This document shows, piece by piece, positions 1-8,319 of a DNA stretch of 64,000 bases (position 1 is its first letter; the number at the start of each line of letters is the position of its first letter). The notes under the pieces were generated by a model, which was not told where the DNA came from, did not search any database, and was given only the letters and a program-made list of their open reading frames with translations. Where the stretch lies: assembly GCF_014202315.1 (NCBI RefSeq), contig NZ_JACHGN010000013.1, positions 124,001 through 188,000 of the forward strand, in the 5' to 3' direction. The position numbers were made by a program, and so were the translations under genes. The DNA comes from Thermocatellispora tengchongensis. GTDB lineage: Bacteria; Actinomycetota; Actinomycetes; Streptosporangiales; Streptosporangiaceae.

Positions 1-131
1 CCTCGGCCGGAGACGGCGCGATCGGAGGCGGCGCGATCGGAGGCGGCGCGATCGGAGGCGGCGCGGCCGGAAGCAACACGATCGGAAACAACGCGATCGG
101 AAAGGAGAAACTGGGATGGACCTCGGACTGA
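1..131 (+). other. possible 3' end of an upstream CDS (glycine-rich tail)
   Basis: The third reading frame is open from the window edge to a TGA at 129-131 and overlaps the start of the next gene by 16 nt. It reads as a Gly/Ala/Ile/Asn-rich tail with repeated GAIGG-like pentapeptides and ends in KEKLGWTSD. The underlying DNA is a 15-bp repeat, so the pentapeptide periodicity follows automatically and is weak proof of coding. The other two frames are also open here. It could equally be non-coding spacer. Confidence 0.3.
5..109. repeat. 15-bp tandem repeat array
   Basis: Seven consecutive 15-bp units (consensus GATCGGAGGCGGCGC) begin at 5, 20, 35, 50, 65, 80 and 95, the last one partial. The first copies are near identical; later ones drift (GGCCGGAAGCAACAC, GATCGGAAACAACGC). 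The AAGGAG ribosome binding site of the next gene lies in the final degenerate unit. Confidence 0.85.
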
Positions 132-898
132 CCGGGCGGGTCGCCCTGGTCGCCGCGGCGAGCAGCGGGCTGGGGCTCGGCGTGGCCCGCGCCCTGGCCC
201 GCGAGGGCGCCCACGTGTCCATCGCCGCCCGCGACCCCGGCCGGCTGGCCCGCGCCCACGCCGAGGTCGACGCCGCGGGCCCCGGCAAGGTGCTGAGCAC
301 CCCCGTGGACCTGCGCGACGACGACGCCGTCACCGCCTGGGTGGAGCGCACCGCCGCGGAGCTCGGCGCCCTGCACGTGGTGGTGACCAACTCGGGCGGG
401 GTGCCGCACGGCCCGGCCGACGCCTTCACCCCCGGCCAGTACCGGGAGGCGCTGGAGGGCTCCATGCTGCCGCACGTCACCACGGCGCTGGCCGCGCTGC
501 CCCACCTGAGGGCCGCGGGCTGGGGCCGCATCCTGATGATCACCTCCGAGGCGGTGCGGCAGCCCCTGCCCGGCACGGCCCTGTCCGCCTCGGCCCGGCT
601 GGGCCTGCTCGGCTTCGCCAAGGGGCTGGTCCACGCCCTGGGCGCGAGCGGCGTCACGGTGAACGTGCTGGCCCCGGGCTGCCACCGCACCCCCGCGTTC
701 GAGACGTTCCTGGAGGCGCACCCGGCCCCCGACAAGGAGACCGCGCTGAAGGAGATCACCGCGGAGATCCCGCTCGGCACGGTCGGCGACCCGGAGGACT
801 TCGGCGCGATCGCCGCGTTCCTGGCCGGGGAGCAGGCGTCCTTCGTCACCGGCACGGTGCTGGTGGCCGACGGCGGCAACACGCGAGGGCTGGGGTGA
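116..898 (+). CDS. SDR family oxidoreductase (atypical, no catalytic Tyr)
   Basis: A 260-residue short-chain dehydrogenase/reductase of normal family length, starting at ATG 116 behind AAGGAG at 102-107. The N-terminal Rossmann turn reads AAASSGLGLG (about residues 13-22) and the C terminus has the usual FVTGTVLVADGG strand. The catalytic helix reads LSASARLGLLGFAK (about residues 160-173), so the Tyr of the YxxxK motif is replaced although the Lys remains. This is a feature of an SDR subgroup related to 3-oxoacyl-ACP reductases, so the reaction is uncertain. It overlaps the next gene by 4 nt (GTGA), which suggests co-translation with the sulfate-activation genes. Confidence 0.88.
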   Translation: MDLGLTGRVALVAAASSGLGLGVARALAREGAHVSIAARDPGRLARAHAEVDAAGPGKVLSTPVDLRDDDAVTAWVERTAAELGALHVVVTNSGGVPHGPADAFTPGQYREALEGSMLPHVTTALAALPHLRAAGWGRILMITSEAVRQPLPGTALSASARLGLLGFAKGLVHALGASGVTVNVLAPGCHRTPAFETFLEAHPAPDKETALKEITAEIPLGTVGDPEDFGAIAAFLAGEQASFVTGTVLVADGGNTRGLG

Positions 899-1815
899 CC
901 GAGATGGCGACCGGCTACCAGCTCTCCCACCTGGAGGCGCTGGAATCGGAGGCGATCCACATCGTCCGCGAGGTGGCCGCCGAGTTCGAGCGCCCGGCGC
1001 TGCTGTTCTCCGGCGGCAAGGACTCCATCGTGATGCTGCGGATCGCCGAGAAGGCGTTCTGGCCCGCGCCGATCCCCTTCCCGGCCGTCCACGTGGACAC
1101 CGGCCACAACTTCCCCGAGGTGCTCGCCTACCGGGACCGGCGGGCAGCCGAGATCGGCGTCCGGCTCATCGTCGCGTCGGTGCAGGCGTCCATCGACGCC
1201 GGCCGGGTGAGCGAGCCCGGCGGCAGGTGGCCGAGCCGCAACCGGCTGCAGACCACCACGCTGCTCGACGCCATCGCCGAGCACCGCTTCGACGCGGTGT
1301 TCGGCGGCGCCCGCAGGGACGAGGACAAGGCGCGCGCCAAGGAGCGGATCTTCTCCTTCCGCGACGAGTTCGGGCAGTGGGACCCCAAGAACCAGCGGCC
1401 CGAGCTGTGGAACCTGTTCAACACCCGCATCCGGCCGGGCGAGCACATCCGGGTGTTCCCGCTGTCCAACTGGACCGAGCTGGACGTGTGGCGGTACATC
1501 GCCCGCGAAGGGCTGGAGGTGCCCTCGATCTACTTCGCCCACCGGCGGCGGGTGTTCGAGCGCGACGGCATGCTCCTGGCCGAGAACCCGTACCTGACGC
1601 CGGGCCCGAACGAGCCGGTGTACGAGGCGACGGTGCGCTTTCGCACGGTGGGCGACATGACGTGCACCGGCGCGATCTCCTCCACCGCGGGCGACGTCGA
1701 GTCGGTCATCAAGGAGATCGCCGCCACCCGGATCACCGAGCGCGGCGCCACCAGGGCCGACGACCGCGCCGGCGAGGCGGCCATGGAGGACCGCAAGCGG
1801 GAGGGCTACTTCTGA
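895..1815 (+). CDS. cysD: sulfate adenylyltransferase subunit 2 (CysD)
   Basis: A 306-residue small, catalytic subunit of ATP sulfurylase, which makes adenosine 5'-phosphosulfate (APS) from sulfate and ATP. The PP-loop SGGKDS lies near residue 40 and the family-typical FGGARRDEDKARAKER and DMTCTGAISS stretches are present. The start is GTG 895, overlapping the previous stop; an ATG at 904 is an alternative. cysN follows 2 nt after the stop. No APS kinase is in the window, so PAPS supply would need a gene elsewhere. Embedding in a tailoring cluster suggests a dedicated activated-sulfate supply, but ordinary cysteine biosynthesis is equally possible. Confidence 0.95.
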   Translation: MTEMATGYQLSHLEALESEAIHIVREVAAEFERPALLFSGGKDSIVMLRIAEKAFWPAPIPFPAVHVDTGHNFPEVLAYRDRRAAEIGVRLIVASVQASIDAGRVSEPGGRWPSRNRLQTTTLLDAIAEHRFDAVFGGARRDEDKARAKERIFSFRDEFGQWDPKNQRPELWNLFNTRIRPGEHIRVFPLSNWTELDVWRYIAREGLEVPSIYFAHRRRVFERDGMLLAENPYLTPGPNEPVYEATVRFRTVGDMTCTGAISSTAGDVESVIKEIAATRITERGATRADDRAGEAAMEDRKREGYF

Positions 1816-1817
1816 CC

Positions 1818-3080
1818 ATGGACATTCTCCGGTTCGCGACCGCGGGCTCGGTCGACGACGGCAAGAGCACGCTCGTCGGCCGCCTGCTGTACGACTCCAA
1901 ATCGATCTTCCAGGACCAGCTCGACGCGGTGGAGCGGGCCAGCCTGGCCCGCGGCGACGACCGCATCGACCTCGCCCTGCTGACCGACGGGCTGCGCGCC
2001 GAGCGCGAGCAGGGCATCACCATCAACGTCGCCTACCGCTACTTCGCCACGCCGAAGCGCAAGTTCATCATCGCCGACACCCCCGGCCACCTGCAGTACA
2101 CCCGCAACATGGTGACCGGCGCGGCGACCGCCGACCTGGCCATCGTGCTGGTGGACGCGACCAAGGGGCTGACGGACCAGAGCCGCAGGCACGCGGTGCT
2201 GCTCGGCCTCCTCGGCGTGCCGCACATCGTGGTGTGCGTCAACAAGATGGACCTGGTCGGCTACAGCCGGGAGGTCTTCGAGCGGATCACCGCCGAGTTC
2301 ACCGCGTTCGCCGCCAAGCTCCCCACCTCCCACGTGACGTTCGTGCCGATCTCGGCGCTCCACGGCGACAACGTCGTCACCCGCTCGCCCGAGATGCCGT
2401 GGTACGAGGGCGGCCCGCTGCTGCACCTGCTGGAGACCGTGCACATCGCCTCCGACCGCAACCTGGTCGACCTGCGCTTCCCGGTGCAGTACGCGATCAG
2501 GCCGCGCTCGGGCGCCCACCGCGACTACCGGGGCTACGCCGGGCAGCTCGCGGGCGGCACACTGCGCCCCGGCGACGAGGTGCTGCACCTGCCCTCCGGG
2601 ATCACCACCCGCGTGGCGGGCATCGACACCATGGACGGGCCGCTGGCCGAGGCGTTCCCGCCCATGTCGGTCACCGTGCGGCTGGCCGACGACATCGACG
2701 TGTCCCGCGGCGACATGCTGTGCCGCCCGCACAACGCGCCCGCGGCCGTCCAGGACCTCGACCTGATGGTGTGCTGGATGGGCGAGCGGCCGATGCGCAC
2801 GGGCGCCACGCTGCTGGTCAAGCACACCACCCGTACGGCGCGGGCGCTGGTGCGCGACCTGCGCTACCGGCTGGACGTGCACACCCTGCACCGGGAGCGG
2901 GGCGTGGGCGAGCTGCGCCGCAACGAGATCGGCAGGGTGCGCCTGCGCGCCGCCCGCCCGCTGTTCTGCGACCCCTACTCCCGCAACCGGCTCACCGGCG
3001 GGCTCATCCTCATCGACGAGGCGAGCAACCAGACGGTCGGCGCCGGCATGATCACCGGCTCCGCCGTACCAGTTGAGTAA
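1818..3080 (+). CDS. cysN: sulfate adenylyltransferase subunit 1 (CysN GTPase)
   Basis: A 420-residue regulatory GTPase subunit of ATP sulfurylase; it couples GTP hydrolysis to APS formation by CysD. Elongation-factor-type motifs are clear: GSVDDGKS (about residues 10-17), the switch region REQGITINVAYRYF, DTPGH and NKMD, followed by beta-barrel domains. The protein ends in ITGSAVPVE with no fused APS kinase, unlike CysNC proteins. The start is ATG 1818, giving the standard MDILRFATAGSVDDGKST N terminus; the frame stays open upstream but that part overlaps cysD and is not family-like. Confidence 0.95.
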   Translation: MDILRFATAGSVDDGKSTLVGRLLYDSKSIFQDQLDAVERASLARGDDRIDLALLTDGLRAEREQGITINVAYRYFATPKRKFIIADTPGHLQYTRNMVTGAATADLAIVLVDATKGLTDQSRRHAVLLGLLGVPHIVVCVNKMDLVGYSREVFERITAEFTAFAAKLPTSHVTFVPISALHGDNVVTRSPEMPWYEGGPLLHLLETVHIASDRNLVDLRFPVQYAIRPRSGAHRDYRGYAGQLAGGTLRPGDEVLHLPSGITTRVAGIDTMDGPLAEAFPPMSVTVRLADDIDVSRGDMLCRPHNAPAAVQDLDLMVCWMGERPMRTGATLLVKHTTRTARALVRDLRYRLDVHTLHRERGVGELRRNEIGRVRLRAARPLFCDPYSRNRLTGGLILIDEASNQTVGAGMITGSAVPVE

Positions 3081-3082
3081 CC

Positions 3083-3110
3083 GCGCGGCGCGAATGGAGT
3101 AGCGCCGCGC
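3083..3110 (+). terminator. GC-rich hairpin after cysN
   Basis: A perfect 9-bp stem (GCGCGGCGC 3083-3091 with GCGCCGCGC 3102-3110) around a 10-nt loop lies directly after the cysN stop and 75 nt before the glycosyltransferase start. No T-tract follows. It may attenuate or terminate the sulfate-activation transcript and mark an operon boundary. Confidence 0.6.
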
Positions 3111-3185
3111 ATCCCCCGCCGCCGCCGCCGTTCCTAGGCTTTCGAGGTGGCGCGCGGCCTCCCCTGACACCGGAAGGAACTGGCG

Positions 3186-4400
3186 ATGCCAAGCCTGCGA
3201 CCCTCTGATCCCGATATCCTCGCCACCGCCGTGGTCCACTCCATCGTGGTGGCCGCCGATCCCGACGCGCCCAGCTCGGGCCTGTACTACTGGGAGTGCG
3301 CCCGCCCGTACACCTCGGCCGTGGTGGAGGCGGTGACCACCGCCGCCGATCCCGTCATCAGCTCGCTGGGCCGCGCCCTGCACGACGACCCCGGCGATCC
3401 CGAACTGCACGCCGCCCTGCACGAGGCGCTGACGGCGCCGGAGCGGCAGGGCCCCGCCACCCGCGCGATCTTCGACCTGGCGTGGGAGTCGGAGTGCAAC
3501 AACCGCCTGGGCTACCACATCGGCGCCCGCTACACCCGCGATGAGCCCACGGTCACGGCCGACGACCTGCGAGCCCTGCCGCCAGGGCCCGGCCTGCCGG
3601 CGGGCGCCGACCCCGAGGTGCTGGTCGTGATCCCGTTCCGCGACCGCGACACCGGCGGCGCGCGGCTGCGCAACCTGCTGGCCTGCCTGCAGTCGCTGCG
3701 CGACCAGTCCTTCCCCCGCGACCGCTACCAGGTCACGGTCGTGGAGTCGGACTCCGTGCCCCGCTGGCGGGACGTCATCCGGCCCTACACGGACAACTAC
3801 CTGTTCGCCCCCAAGGCGAGCACCTTCAACAAGTCGTGGACGGTCAACGTCGGCGTGGTGCACTCTCCCGGCCGCAGCGAGGTGATCTCGATCCTGGACG
3901 CCGACGTGCTCGCCGACCGCGACTTCGTACGGCGCAACGCCGTCCGGTTCGAGCGGCCGGGCACCATGGGCCACCTCACCTACCGCAACATGCTGTGCCT
4001 GGACACCCCCTCCAGCGGGCGGGCGATCAGGGAGCGGCTGTGGGACCGCGCCGCCGAGCCCGATCTGGACCGCCTGCGCGGCTTCACGCTGCGCCGCGGC
4101 CCCGGCTGCTCGCTGTGGGTGCGCGCCGCCGCCTTCCACCGCATCCACGGCATGGACGAGCGGTACGAGGGCTGGGGCGGTGAGGACATCGACTTCAACT
4201 ACCGCTTCGACTTCGCCAACGCCTACGACAGCTACGACGACCCGCTGCTGCACCTGCGCCACCCTCCGGCCTCGGCGCTGCGCGAGGACGGCGAGCTGGT
4301 CAACGCCCACATCCCGCCGCTGAGCTGGAAGCCGGAGGAGCCGATCGGCCGCATCGACCGCTTCGCCGCGGAGTGCGCGCAGGAGGGAGAGGCGGCATGA
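3186..4400 (+). CDS. GT2 family glycosyltransferase with N-terminal extension
   Basis: A 404-residue protein. Residues 1-135 form an unassigned, mostly helical N-terminal region. The GT-A fold starts at VLVVIPFRDRD (about 140) and has the DADV metal-binding (DxD-type) motif (about 238-241) and the GWGGEDIDF motif (about 329) of galactosyltransferase-type GT2 C-terminal domains. It should move a sugar from a nucleotide sugar to a small-molecule or glycan acceptor; neither is identifiable. GGAAGG at 3172-3177 precedes ATG 3186. Its stop overlaps the radical SAM start (ATGA), so the two proteins probably act in one pathway. A second, shorter GT2 lies at 8316. Confidence 0.88.
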   Translation: MPSLRPSDPDILATAVVHSIVVAADPDAPSSGLYYWECARPYTSAVVEAVTTAADPVISSLGRALHDDPGDPELHAALHEALTAPERQGPATRAIFDLAWESECNNRLGYHIGARYTRDEPTVTADDLRALPPGPGLPAGADPEVLVVIPFRDRDTGGARLRNLLACLQSLRDQSFPRDRYQVTVVESDSVPRWRDVIRPYTDNYLFAPKASTFNKSWTVNVGVVHSPGRSEVISILDADVLADRDFVRRNAVRFERPGTMGHLTYRNMLCLDTPSSGRAIRERLWDRAAEPDLDRLRGFTLRRGPGCSLWVRAAAFHRIHGMDERYEGWGGEDIDFNYRFDFANAYDSYDDPLLHLRHPPASALREDGELVNAHIPPLSWKPEEPIGRIDRFAAECAQEGEAA

Positions 4401-5533
4401 CCCTCACCCAGGTGCGCACTTTGGGCACCGACAGGATCGAGCGCAACCTCGACCTGGTGGGCAAGCTGTACCAGCGCTCGATCTACCCCAGCGTGGAGGC
4501 GGTCGCGCACGGGCGCCGGCCGGCCGCGCCGGTGGTGGTCGATCTCGACCCGACCACGCTGTGCGACCTGGCCTGCCCGGAGTGCATCAGCGCGGGCGTG
4601 CTGCACAAGGGCGGGCTCTCCCGCGACCGCATCGTGGAGCTCGCCCACGAGCTGGCCGGCTCCGGCGTCAGGGCGGTGATCCTCATCGGCGGCGGCGAGC
4701 CGCTCATGCACCGCTCGATCGGCGACGTCATCACCGTCCTGCACCAGGCCGGTGTCCAGGTCGGGCTGGTCACCAACGGCACGCTCATCGGCCGCTACCT
4801 GGACGAGATCGCCGAGATGGTCTCATGGACGCGGGTGTCGGTGGACGCCGCCACGATGGAGACCTACGACCGGTTCCGGCCCAGCCGCCGCAAGACGAGC
4901 GTCTTCCCGCTGATCCTGGACAACATGCGGGCGCTCGCCGAGCGCAAGCGCGGCGCGCTCGGCTACTCGTTCCTGCTCATGCAGCGCCGCGACGCGGCGG
5001 GCGCGGTGACCGAGACCAACTACCACGAGGTGTACGCCGCCGGGCGGCTGGCCAAGGAGCTGGGCTGCGACTACTTCGAGCTCAAGGCGATGCTCGATGA
5101 GAACCACTTCACGGTCAACCAGTCGCCCGCCGACATCGCCCTGGTGGAGGAGCAGCTCGCCCGGCTGCGCGAGCTGGAGGACGGCTCGTTCCACCTGCTC
5201 GGCTCCTCCAACTGGGAGGCGGTGCACCACGACCTGGACCCGGTGCAGCCCAAGGAGTACTCCACCTGCCACGTCGCCGAGCTGCGGACCACGGTGACGC
5301 CGAACGGCGTGTACGTCTGCCCCTACCACCGGGGCAACGAGAAGGCCAAGATCGGCGACATCAACGCGATGTCCTTCGCGGAGATGTGGGCCAAGGCCGA
5401 CACCACCGTCGTGAACCCCCGCGCGGACTGCCGGTTCCACTGCGCGCGGCACCGCGCCAACCTGGACATCGCCGCGCTGCCGCGCCGGGGGCGTCCGGTG
5501 GAACTGCTCGACGACTTCGACCCCTTCATCTAG
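4397..5533 (+). CDS. radical SAM/SPASM enzyme
   Basis: A 378-residue radical SAM protein. The cluster motif CxxxCxxC is Cys56, Cys60, Cys63 in CDLACPEC, followed by an ILIGGGEPL SAM-binding motif. A SPASM-like C terminus carries further cysteines (STCHVAEL, GVYVCPYHRGN, CRFHCARHR) for an auxiliary Fe-S cluster. The start chosen is ATG 4397 (AGGAGGGAGAGG just upstream), overlapping the preceding stop; an in-frame GTG/ATG a few codons earlier would overlap more. Neighbouring genes act on sugars, so a carbohydrate or cyclitol substrate (dehydration, dehydrogenation or epimerisation) is more likely than a peptide. The RiPP genes are 14 kb away and have their own enzymes. Substrate unknown. Confidence 0.88.
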   Translation: MTLTQVRTLGTDRIERNLDLVGKLYQRSIYPSVEAVAHGRRPAAPVVVDLDPTTLCDLACPECISAGVLHKGGLSRDRIVELAHELAGSGVRAVILIGGGEPLMHRSIGDVITVLHQAGVQVGLVTNGTLIGRYLDEIAEMVSWTRVSVDAATMETYDRFRPSRRKTSVFPLILDNMRALAERKRGALGYSFLLMQRRDAAGAVTETNYHEVYAAGRLAKELGCDYFELKAMLDENHFTVNQSPADIALVEEQLARLRELEDGSFHLLGSSNWEAVHHDLDPVQPKEYSTCHVAELRTTVTPNGVYVCPYHRGNEKAKIGDINAMSFAEMWAKADTTVVNPRADCRFHCARHRANLDIAALPRRGRPVELLDDFDPFI

Positions 5534-5550
5534 CCGGCCGGGGGTGCGGG

Positions 5551-7080
5551 ATGCGTATAGCGGTGATCGGAGCGGGGCCCGCGGGGCTCACCAGCGCCAA
5601 GCAGGCGCTGGAGGCCGGGCACGACCCCGTGGTGTTCGAGCGGCACGGCGACCTGGGCGGCATCTGGAACCCGGCGTCCCTGGGGGCGTACGAGGGGGTC
5701 AGGATGCAGACCTCGCGCCACGGCTTCCCCTTCTCCGACTTCGCCCCGGACGGGGGCGGCGACTTTCTCACCGTCGCCGAGATGCACGCGTACCTGCGCG
5801 CCTACGCCGACCGGTTCGCGGTGACGCCGCTCATCCGGTTCGGGCACGAGGTGACCCGGGTCGCCAAGCGCGACGGCGAGTGGTGGGTCACGGCCGTGCA
5901 CAGGGGCGTGCCGGTCACCGCGCGGTTCGACGCGGTCATGGTGGCCAGTGGCGAGCTGTGGCGGCCTCGGGTGCCCCCCGGGGCCGCGCGCCCCCCACAG
6001 GGCGTGCGCGTGCTCACCGCCAAGGAATACCGCCGCCCCGACGCCTTCCGCGGCCTGCGCGTGCTGGTCGCGGGCGGCGGGGTGAGCGGGGCCGACATCG
6101 CCTGCGAGCTGGCCGGCCACGCCGCGGCGGTCGACTGGTCGGTACGCCGCAGGCAACTGTTCCTGCCGCGCGACTGCGGCGGCGTCGCCAACGACATGCT
6201 GTTCTCCTACATCGGCAGGGTCGCCCTGGAAGAGCTGCCCTACGCCGGCTACCTGGCCTGGCTGGACACGCTGCTGCCGGAGTACATGCGCATGTACCGG
6301 GCCACGGGGCTGCTGCCGGGCACCGGCTTCCACGGCGCGGTGCACGTCAACGAGAAGATCGTGCCGCATGTGTACCGGGGCGAGGTGCGGGCCAGGGCGG
6401 CCTTCGACCACTTCGCCGACGACGGCCACGTCGTGTTCGCCGACGGGACGCGCGGCAGGTACGACGCGGTGATCCTGTGCCTGGGCTACGAGATGCCCGA
6501 CTACGGGTTCGTCGCGGGCCTGCGCCACGAGGAGCTGTACGAGCACTTCTTCTGGTACCGCGACCCGACGATGGTCGTGGTCAACACGCCGGTGGACACC
6601 GACGCGTTCGGCACGGCCTGCCCGTACTTCGAGGCCATCGCCGGCTGGGCGCTGGCCGTGCTGTCGGGCAAGGCCGAGCTGCCCGGCCGCGAGGAGATGG
6701 CCGCCTGGTGCGCGCGGCACATGGGCGCGCCGCACCGCAGGCGCTACTACGACTGCTGGCTGGAGACGATCAGGATCGGCCTGCGCAGCGGGGCGCTGCC
6801 CGACCCCGCCACCCACTTCGCCGGCTACTGGCGCCTGGTGTCGGCCACCGTGGTGCCGGCGAACCTGCGGCCCGGGGCGCGGGCCGGCCTGCCCGCGCCC
6901 GGCGACGGCCTGTTCGACCTGACCGCGCTGAAGCGGCGCGTCCTGGCCTGGCTCCCGGAGCGGGCGCGGGACGCGCTGCTGTCGGCGGGGCAGATCGACG
7001 CGGCCGACCACCTCGGGGCGCGGCGCGTGCCGCCGTCGCGGCGCATCGCCCCATGGCTGCCCTACCGCCAGCGGCTCTGA
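5551..7080 (+). CDS. flavin-containing monooxygenase-like protein
   Basis: A 509-residue FAD/NAD(P)-binding oxidoreductase. The FAD Rossmann motif GAGPAGL is at residues 7-13, GDLGGIWNP near 35, and a second dinucleotide motif VLVAGGGVSGADIACEL near 172. YRRPDAFRGLRVLV matches the region before the NADPH site of FMO/Baeyer-Villiger-type enzymes, although the classical FxGxxxH fingerprint is not intact. It should oxygenate an amine, sulfide or ketone using NADPH and O2. The ATG at 5551 follows the radical SAM stop by 17 nt. In this cluster an amino-sugar nitrogen is a plausible target, but that is inference. Confidence 0.85.
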   Translation: MRIAVIGAGPAGLTSAKQALEAGHDPVVFERHGDLGGIWNPASLGAYEGVRMQTSRHGFPFSDFAPDGGGDFLTVAEMHAYLRAYADRFAVTPLIRFGHEVTRVAKRDGEWWVTAVHRGVPVTARFDAVMVASGELWRPRVPPGAARPPQGVRVLTAKEYRRPDAFRGLRVLVAGGGVSGADIACELAGHAAAVDWSVRRRQLFLPRDCGGVANDMLFSYIGRVALEELPYAGYLAWLDTLLPEYMRMYRATGLLPGTGFHGAVHVNEKIVPHVYRGEVRARAAFDHFADDGHVVFADGTRGRYDAVILCLGYEMPDYGFVAGLRHEELYEHFFWYRDPTMVVVNTPVDTDAFGTACPYFEAIAGWALAVLSGKAELPGREEMAAWCARHMGAPHRRRYYDCWLETIRIGLRSGALPDPATHFAGYWRLVSATVVPANLRPGARAGLPAPGDGLFDLTALKRRVLAWLPERARDALLSAGQIDAADHLGARRVPPSRRIAPWLPYRQRL

Positions 7081-7119
7081 GCGGGTGCTGTCCCGTCCCC
7101 CACCCTTCCAGGAGGCGAT

Positions 7120-8319
7120 GTGTATTCCACCAGAACCAGCGGCCTGCGGATCTTCTTGGACGGCGCCGTCACCCGGCTCGCCACCGCCACCGCGGCGATC
7201 GGCGTCGGCGGGGCGATGGTGGTGCCCACCGTCAGCCTCTTCCTGTCCGACGCCGTGCACGCCACCCCCATCATGATCGGCGCGTTCGTGGCCGGGCGCG
7301 CGGTGGCCGAGATCAGCTCCGACCTGGCGGTCGGAGTGCTGTCCGACCGGGTCGGGAGCCGCAGGATCGTACTGGGCGTCTGCTCGATGTTCGCCGCGGC
7401 CGGCGCGCTGTCCTACCTGTTCCTGCGCGACTACTGGCTGCTCCTGGCCACCACCGCGGTCATGTTCGGGATCGGCGGCGCCACCTTCCCGCAGTTGTAC
7501 GCCTTCACCAGGGAGCTGGCCGAGCAGCAGGGCCACAACGCCACCTTCTTCAACTCCGCCCTGCGCTCGGTGACCTCGCTGGGCTGGATCGTCGGCCCGC
7601 CCCTGGCGTTCGGACTGATCGCCCTGCGCGGCTTCGAGACGATGTACGCCGTCGCGGCCGTGCTCTACTTCGCCGGCGGGCTGATCTGCTTCCTGGGGCT
7701 GCCCGACGCGGCCCCGCGGCCCGTCGGCGAACCCGGCGCGGCGCCGGAGCGGAGGACGGGCAACCCGTTCGCCGGCCTGACCCCGAAGGTCAGGGTCCTG
7801 CTCGTCGCGATCGTCCTGCTGCTGGCCGTCAACGCGATGTACCAGTTCGACATCGCGCTGTACATCACCAAGGACCTGGGCATGGACGAGGGCTTCACCG
7901 GCCTGGTGCTCGGGCTCGCCTCGGCGCTGGAGATCCCCGCGATGGTCTACATCGGCGCCAAGGCCGACCGCATCGGCCACTGGCGCGTGATCACCGGCGC
8001 CGCCGCGTGCGCGGTGCTGTTCTTCTGCGCCATGCCGTTCGCCAGGACCGAGCTCGCGCTGCTGTTGCTGCAGGTGCCCAACGCCATCTGGTGCGCCATC
8101 GCCCTCAGCATCCCGGTCACCGTCCTGCAGAACGCGATGCCCGACCGGCCCGGCGTCGCCTCCTCGCTGTACTCCGGCGCGTTCAAGACCGGCATGTTCC
8201 TCGGCGGCATCGCCGCCGGAAGCGTCGCCCAGTACGTCGGCTTCACCAACGTCTTCTGGGCCTGCGCCGCCCTGTCGGCGCTCGCGTTCTTCGCCGTCGC
8301 CTTCTGGAGAGAGACATGA
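7120..8319 (+). CDS. MFS sugar efflux transporter (SetA-like)
   Basis: A 399-residue, roughly 12-helix membrane carrier. It follows the SetA/SotB pattern in order: GVLSDRVGSRR after helix 2, FPQLYAFTRE, the LRSVTSLGWIVGPPLAF segment, a cytoplasmic loop near 190-215, and LGLASALEIPAMVYIGAKADRIG. SetA relatives export sugars and glycosides, which fits the glycosyltransferases and deacetylase around it; export of the cluster product is the likely role. The start is GTG 7120 behind AGGAGG at 7110-7115. An ATG at 7118 is out of frame. Its stop overlaps the next gene (ATGA). Confidence 0.88.
   Translation: MYSTRTSGLRIFLDGAVTRLATATAAIGVGGAMVVPTVSLFLSDAVHATPIMIGAFVAGRAVAEISSDLAVGVLSDRVGSRRIVLGVCSMFAAAGALSYLFLRDYWLLLATTAVMFGIGGATFPQLYAFTRELAEQQGHNATFFNSALRSVTSLGWIVGPPLAFGLIALRGFETMYAVAAVLYFAGGLICFLGLPDAAPRPVGEPGAAPERRTGNPFAGLTPKVRVLLVAIVLLLAVNAMYQFDIALYITKDLGMDEGFTGLVLGLASALEIPAMVYIGAKADRIGHWRVITGAAACAVLFFCAMPFARTELALLLLQVPNAIWCAIALSIPVTVLQNAMPDRPGVASSLYSGAFKTGMFLGGIAAGSVAQYVGFTNVFWACAALSALAFFAVAFWRET

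Noticed and set aside
1806..4310. Very long open frame on the minus strand opposite cysN and the first GT2
   Set aside because: Composition is Val/Arg/Gly/His-rich with no domain; it is the usual antisense mirror of high-GC codons, and the plus-strand genes have clear motifs.
4397..5533. Radical SAM enzyme as part of the azole RiPP pathway
   Set aside because: It is translationally coupled to a glycosyltransferase, 14 kb and a strong terminator away from the RiPP genes, and shows no RRE domain.
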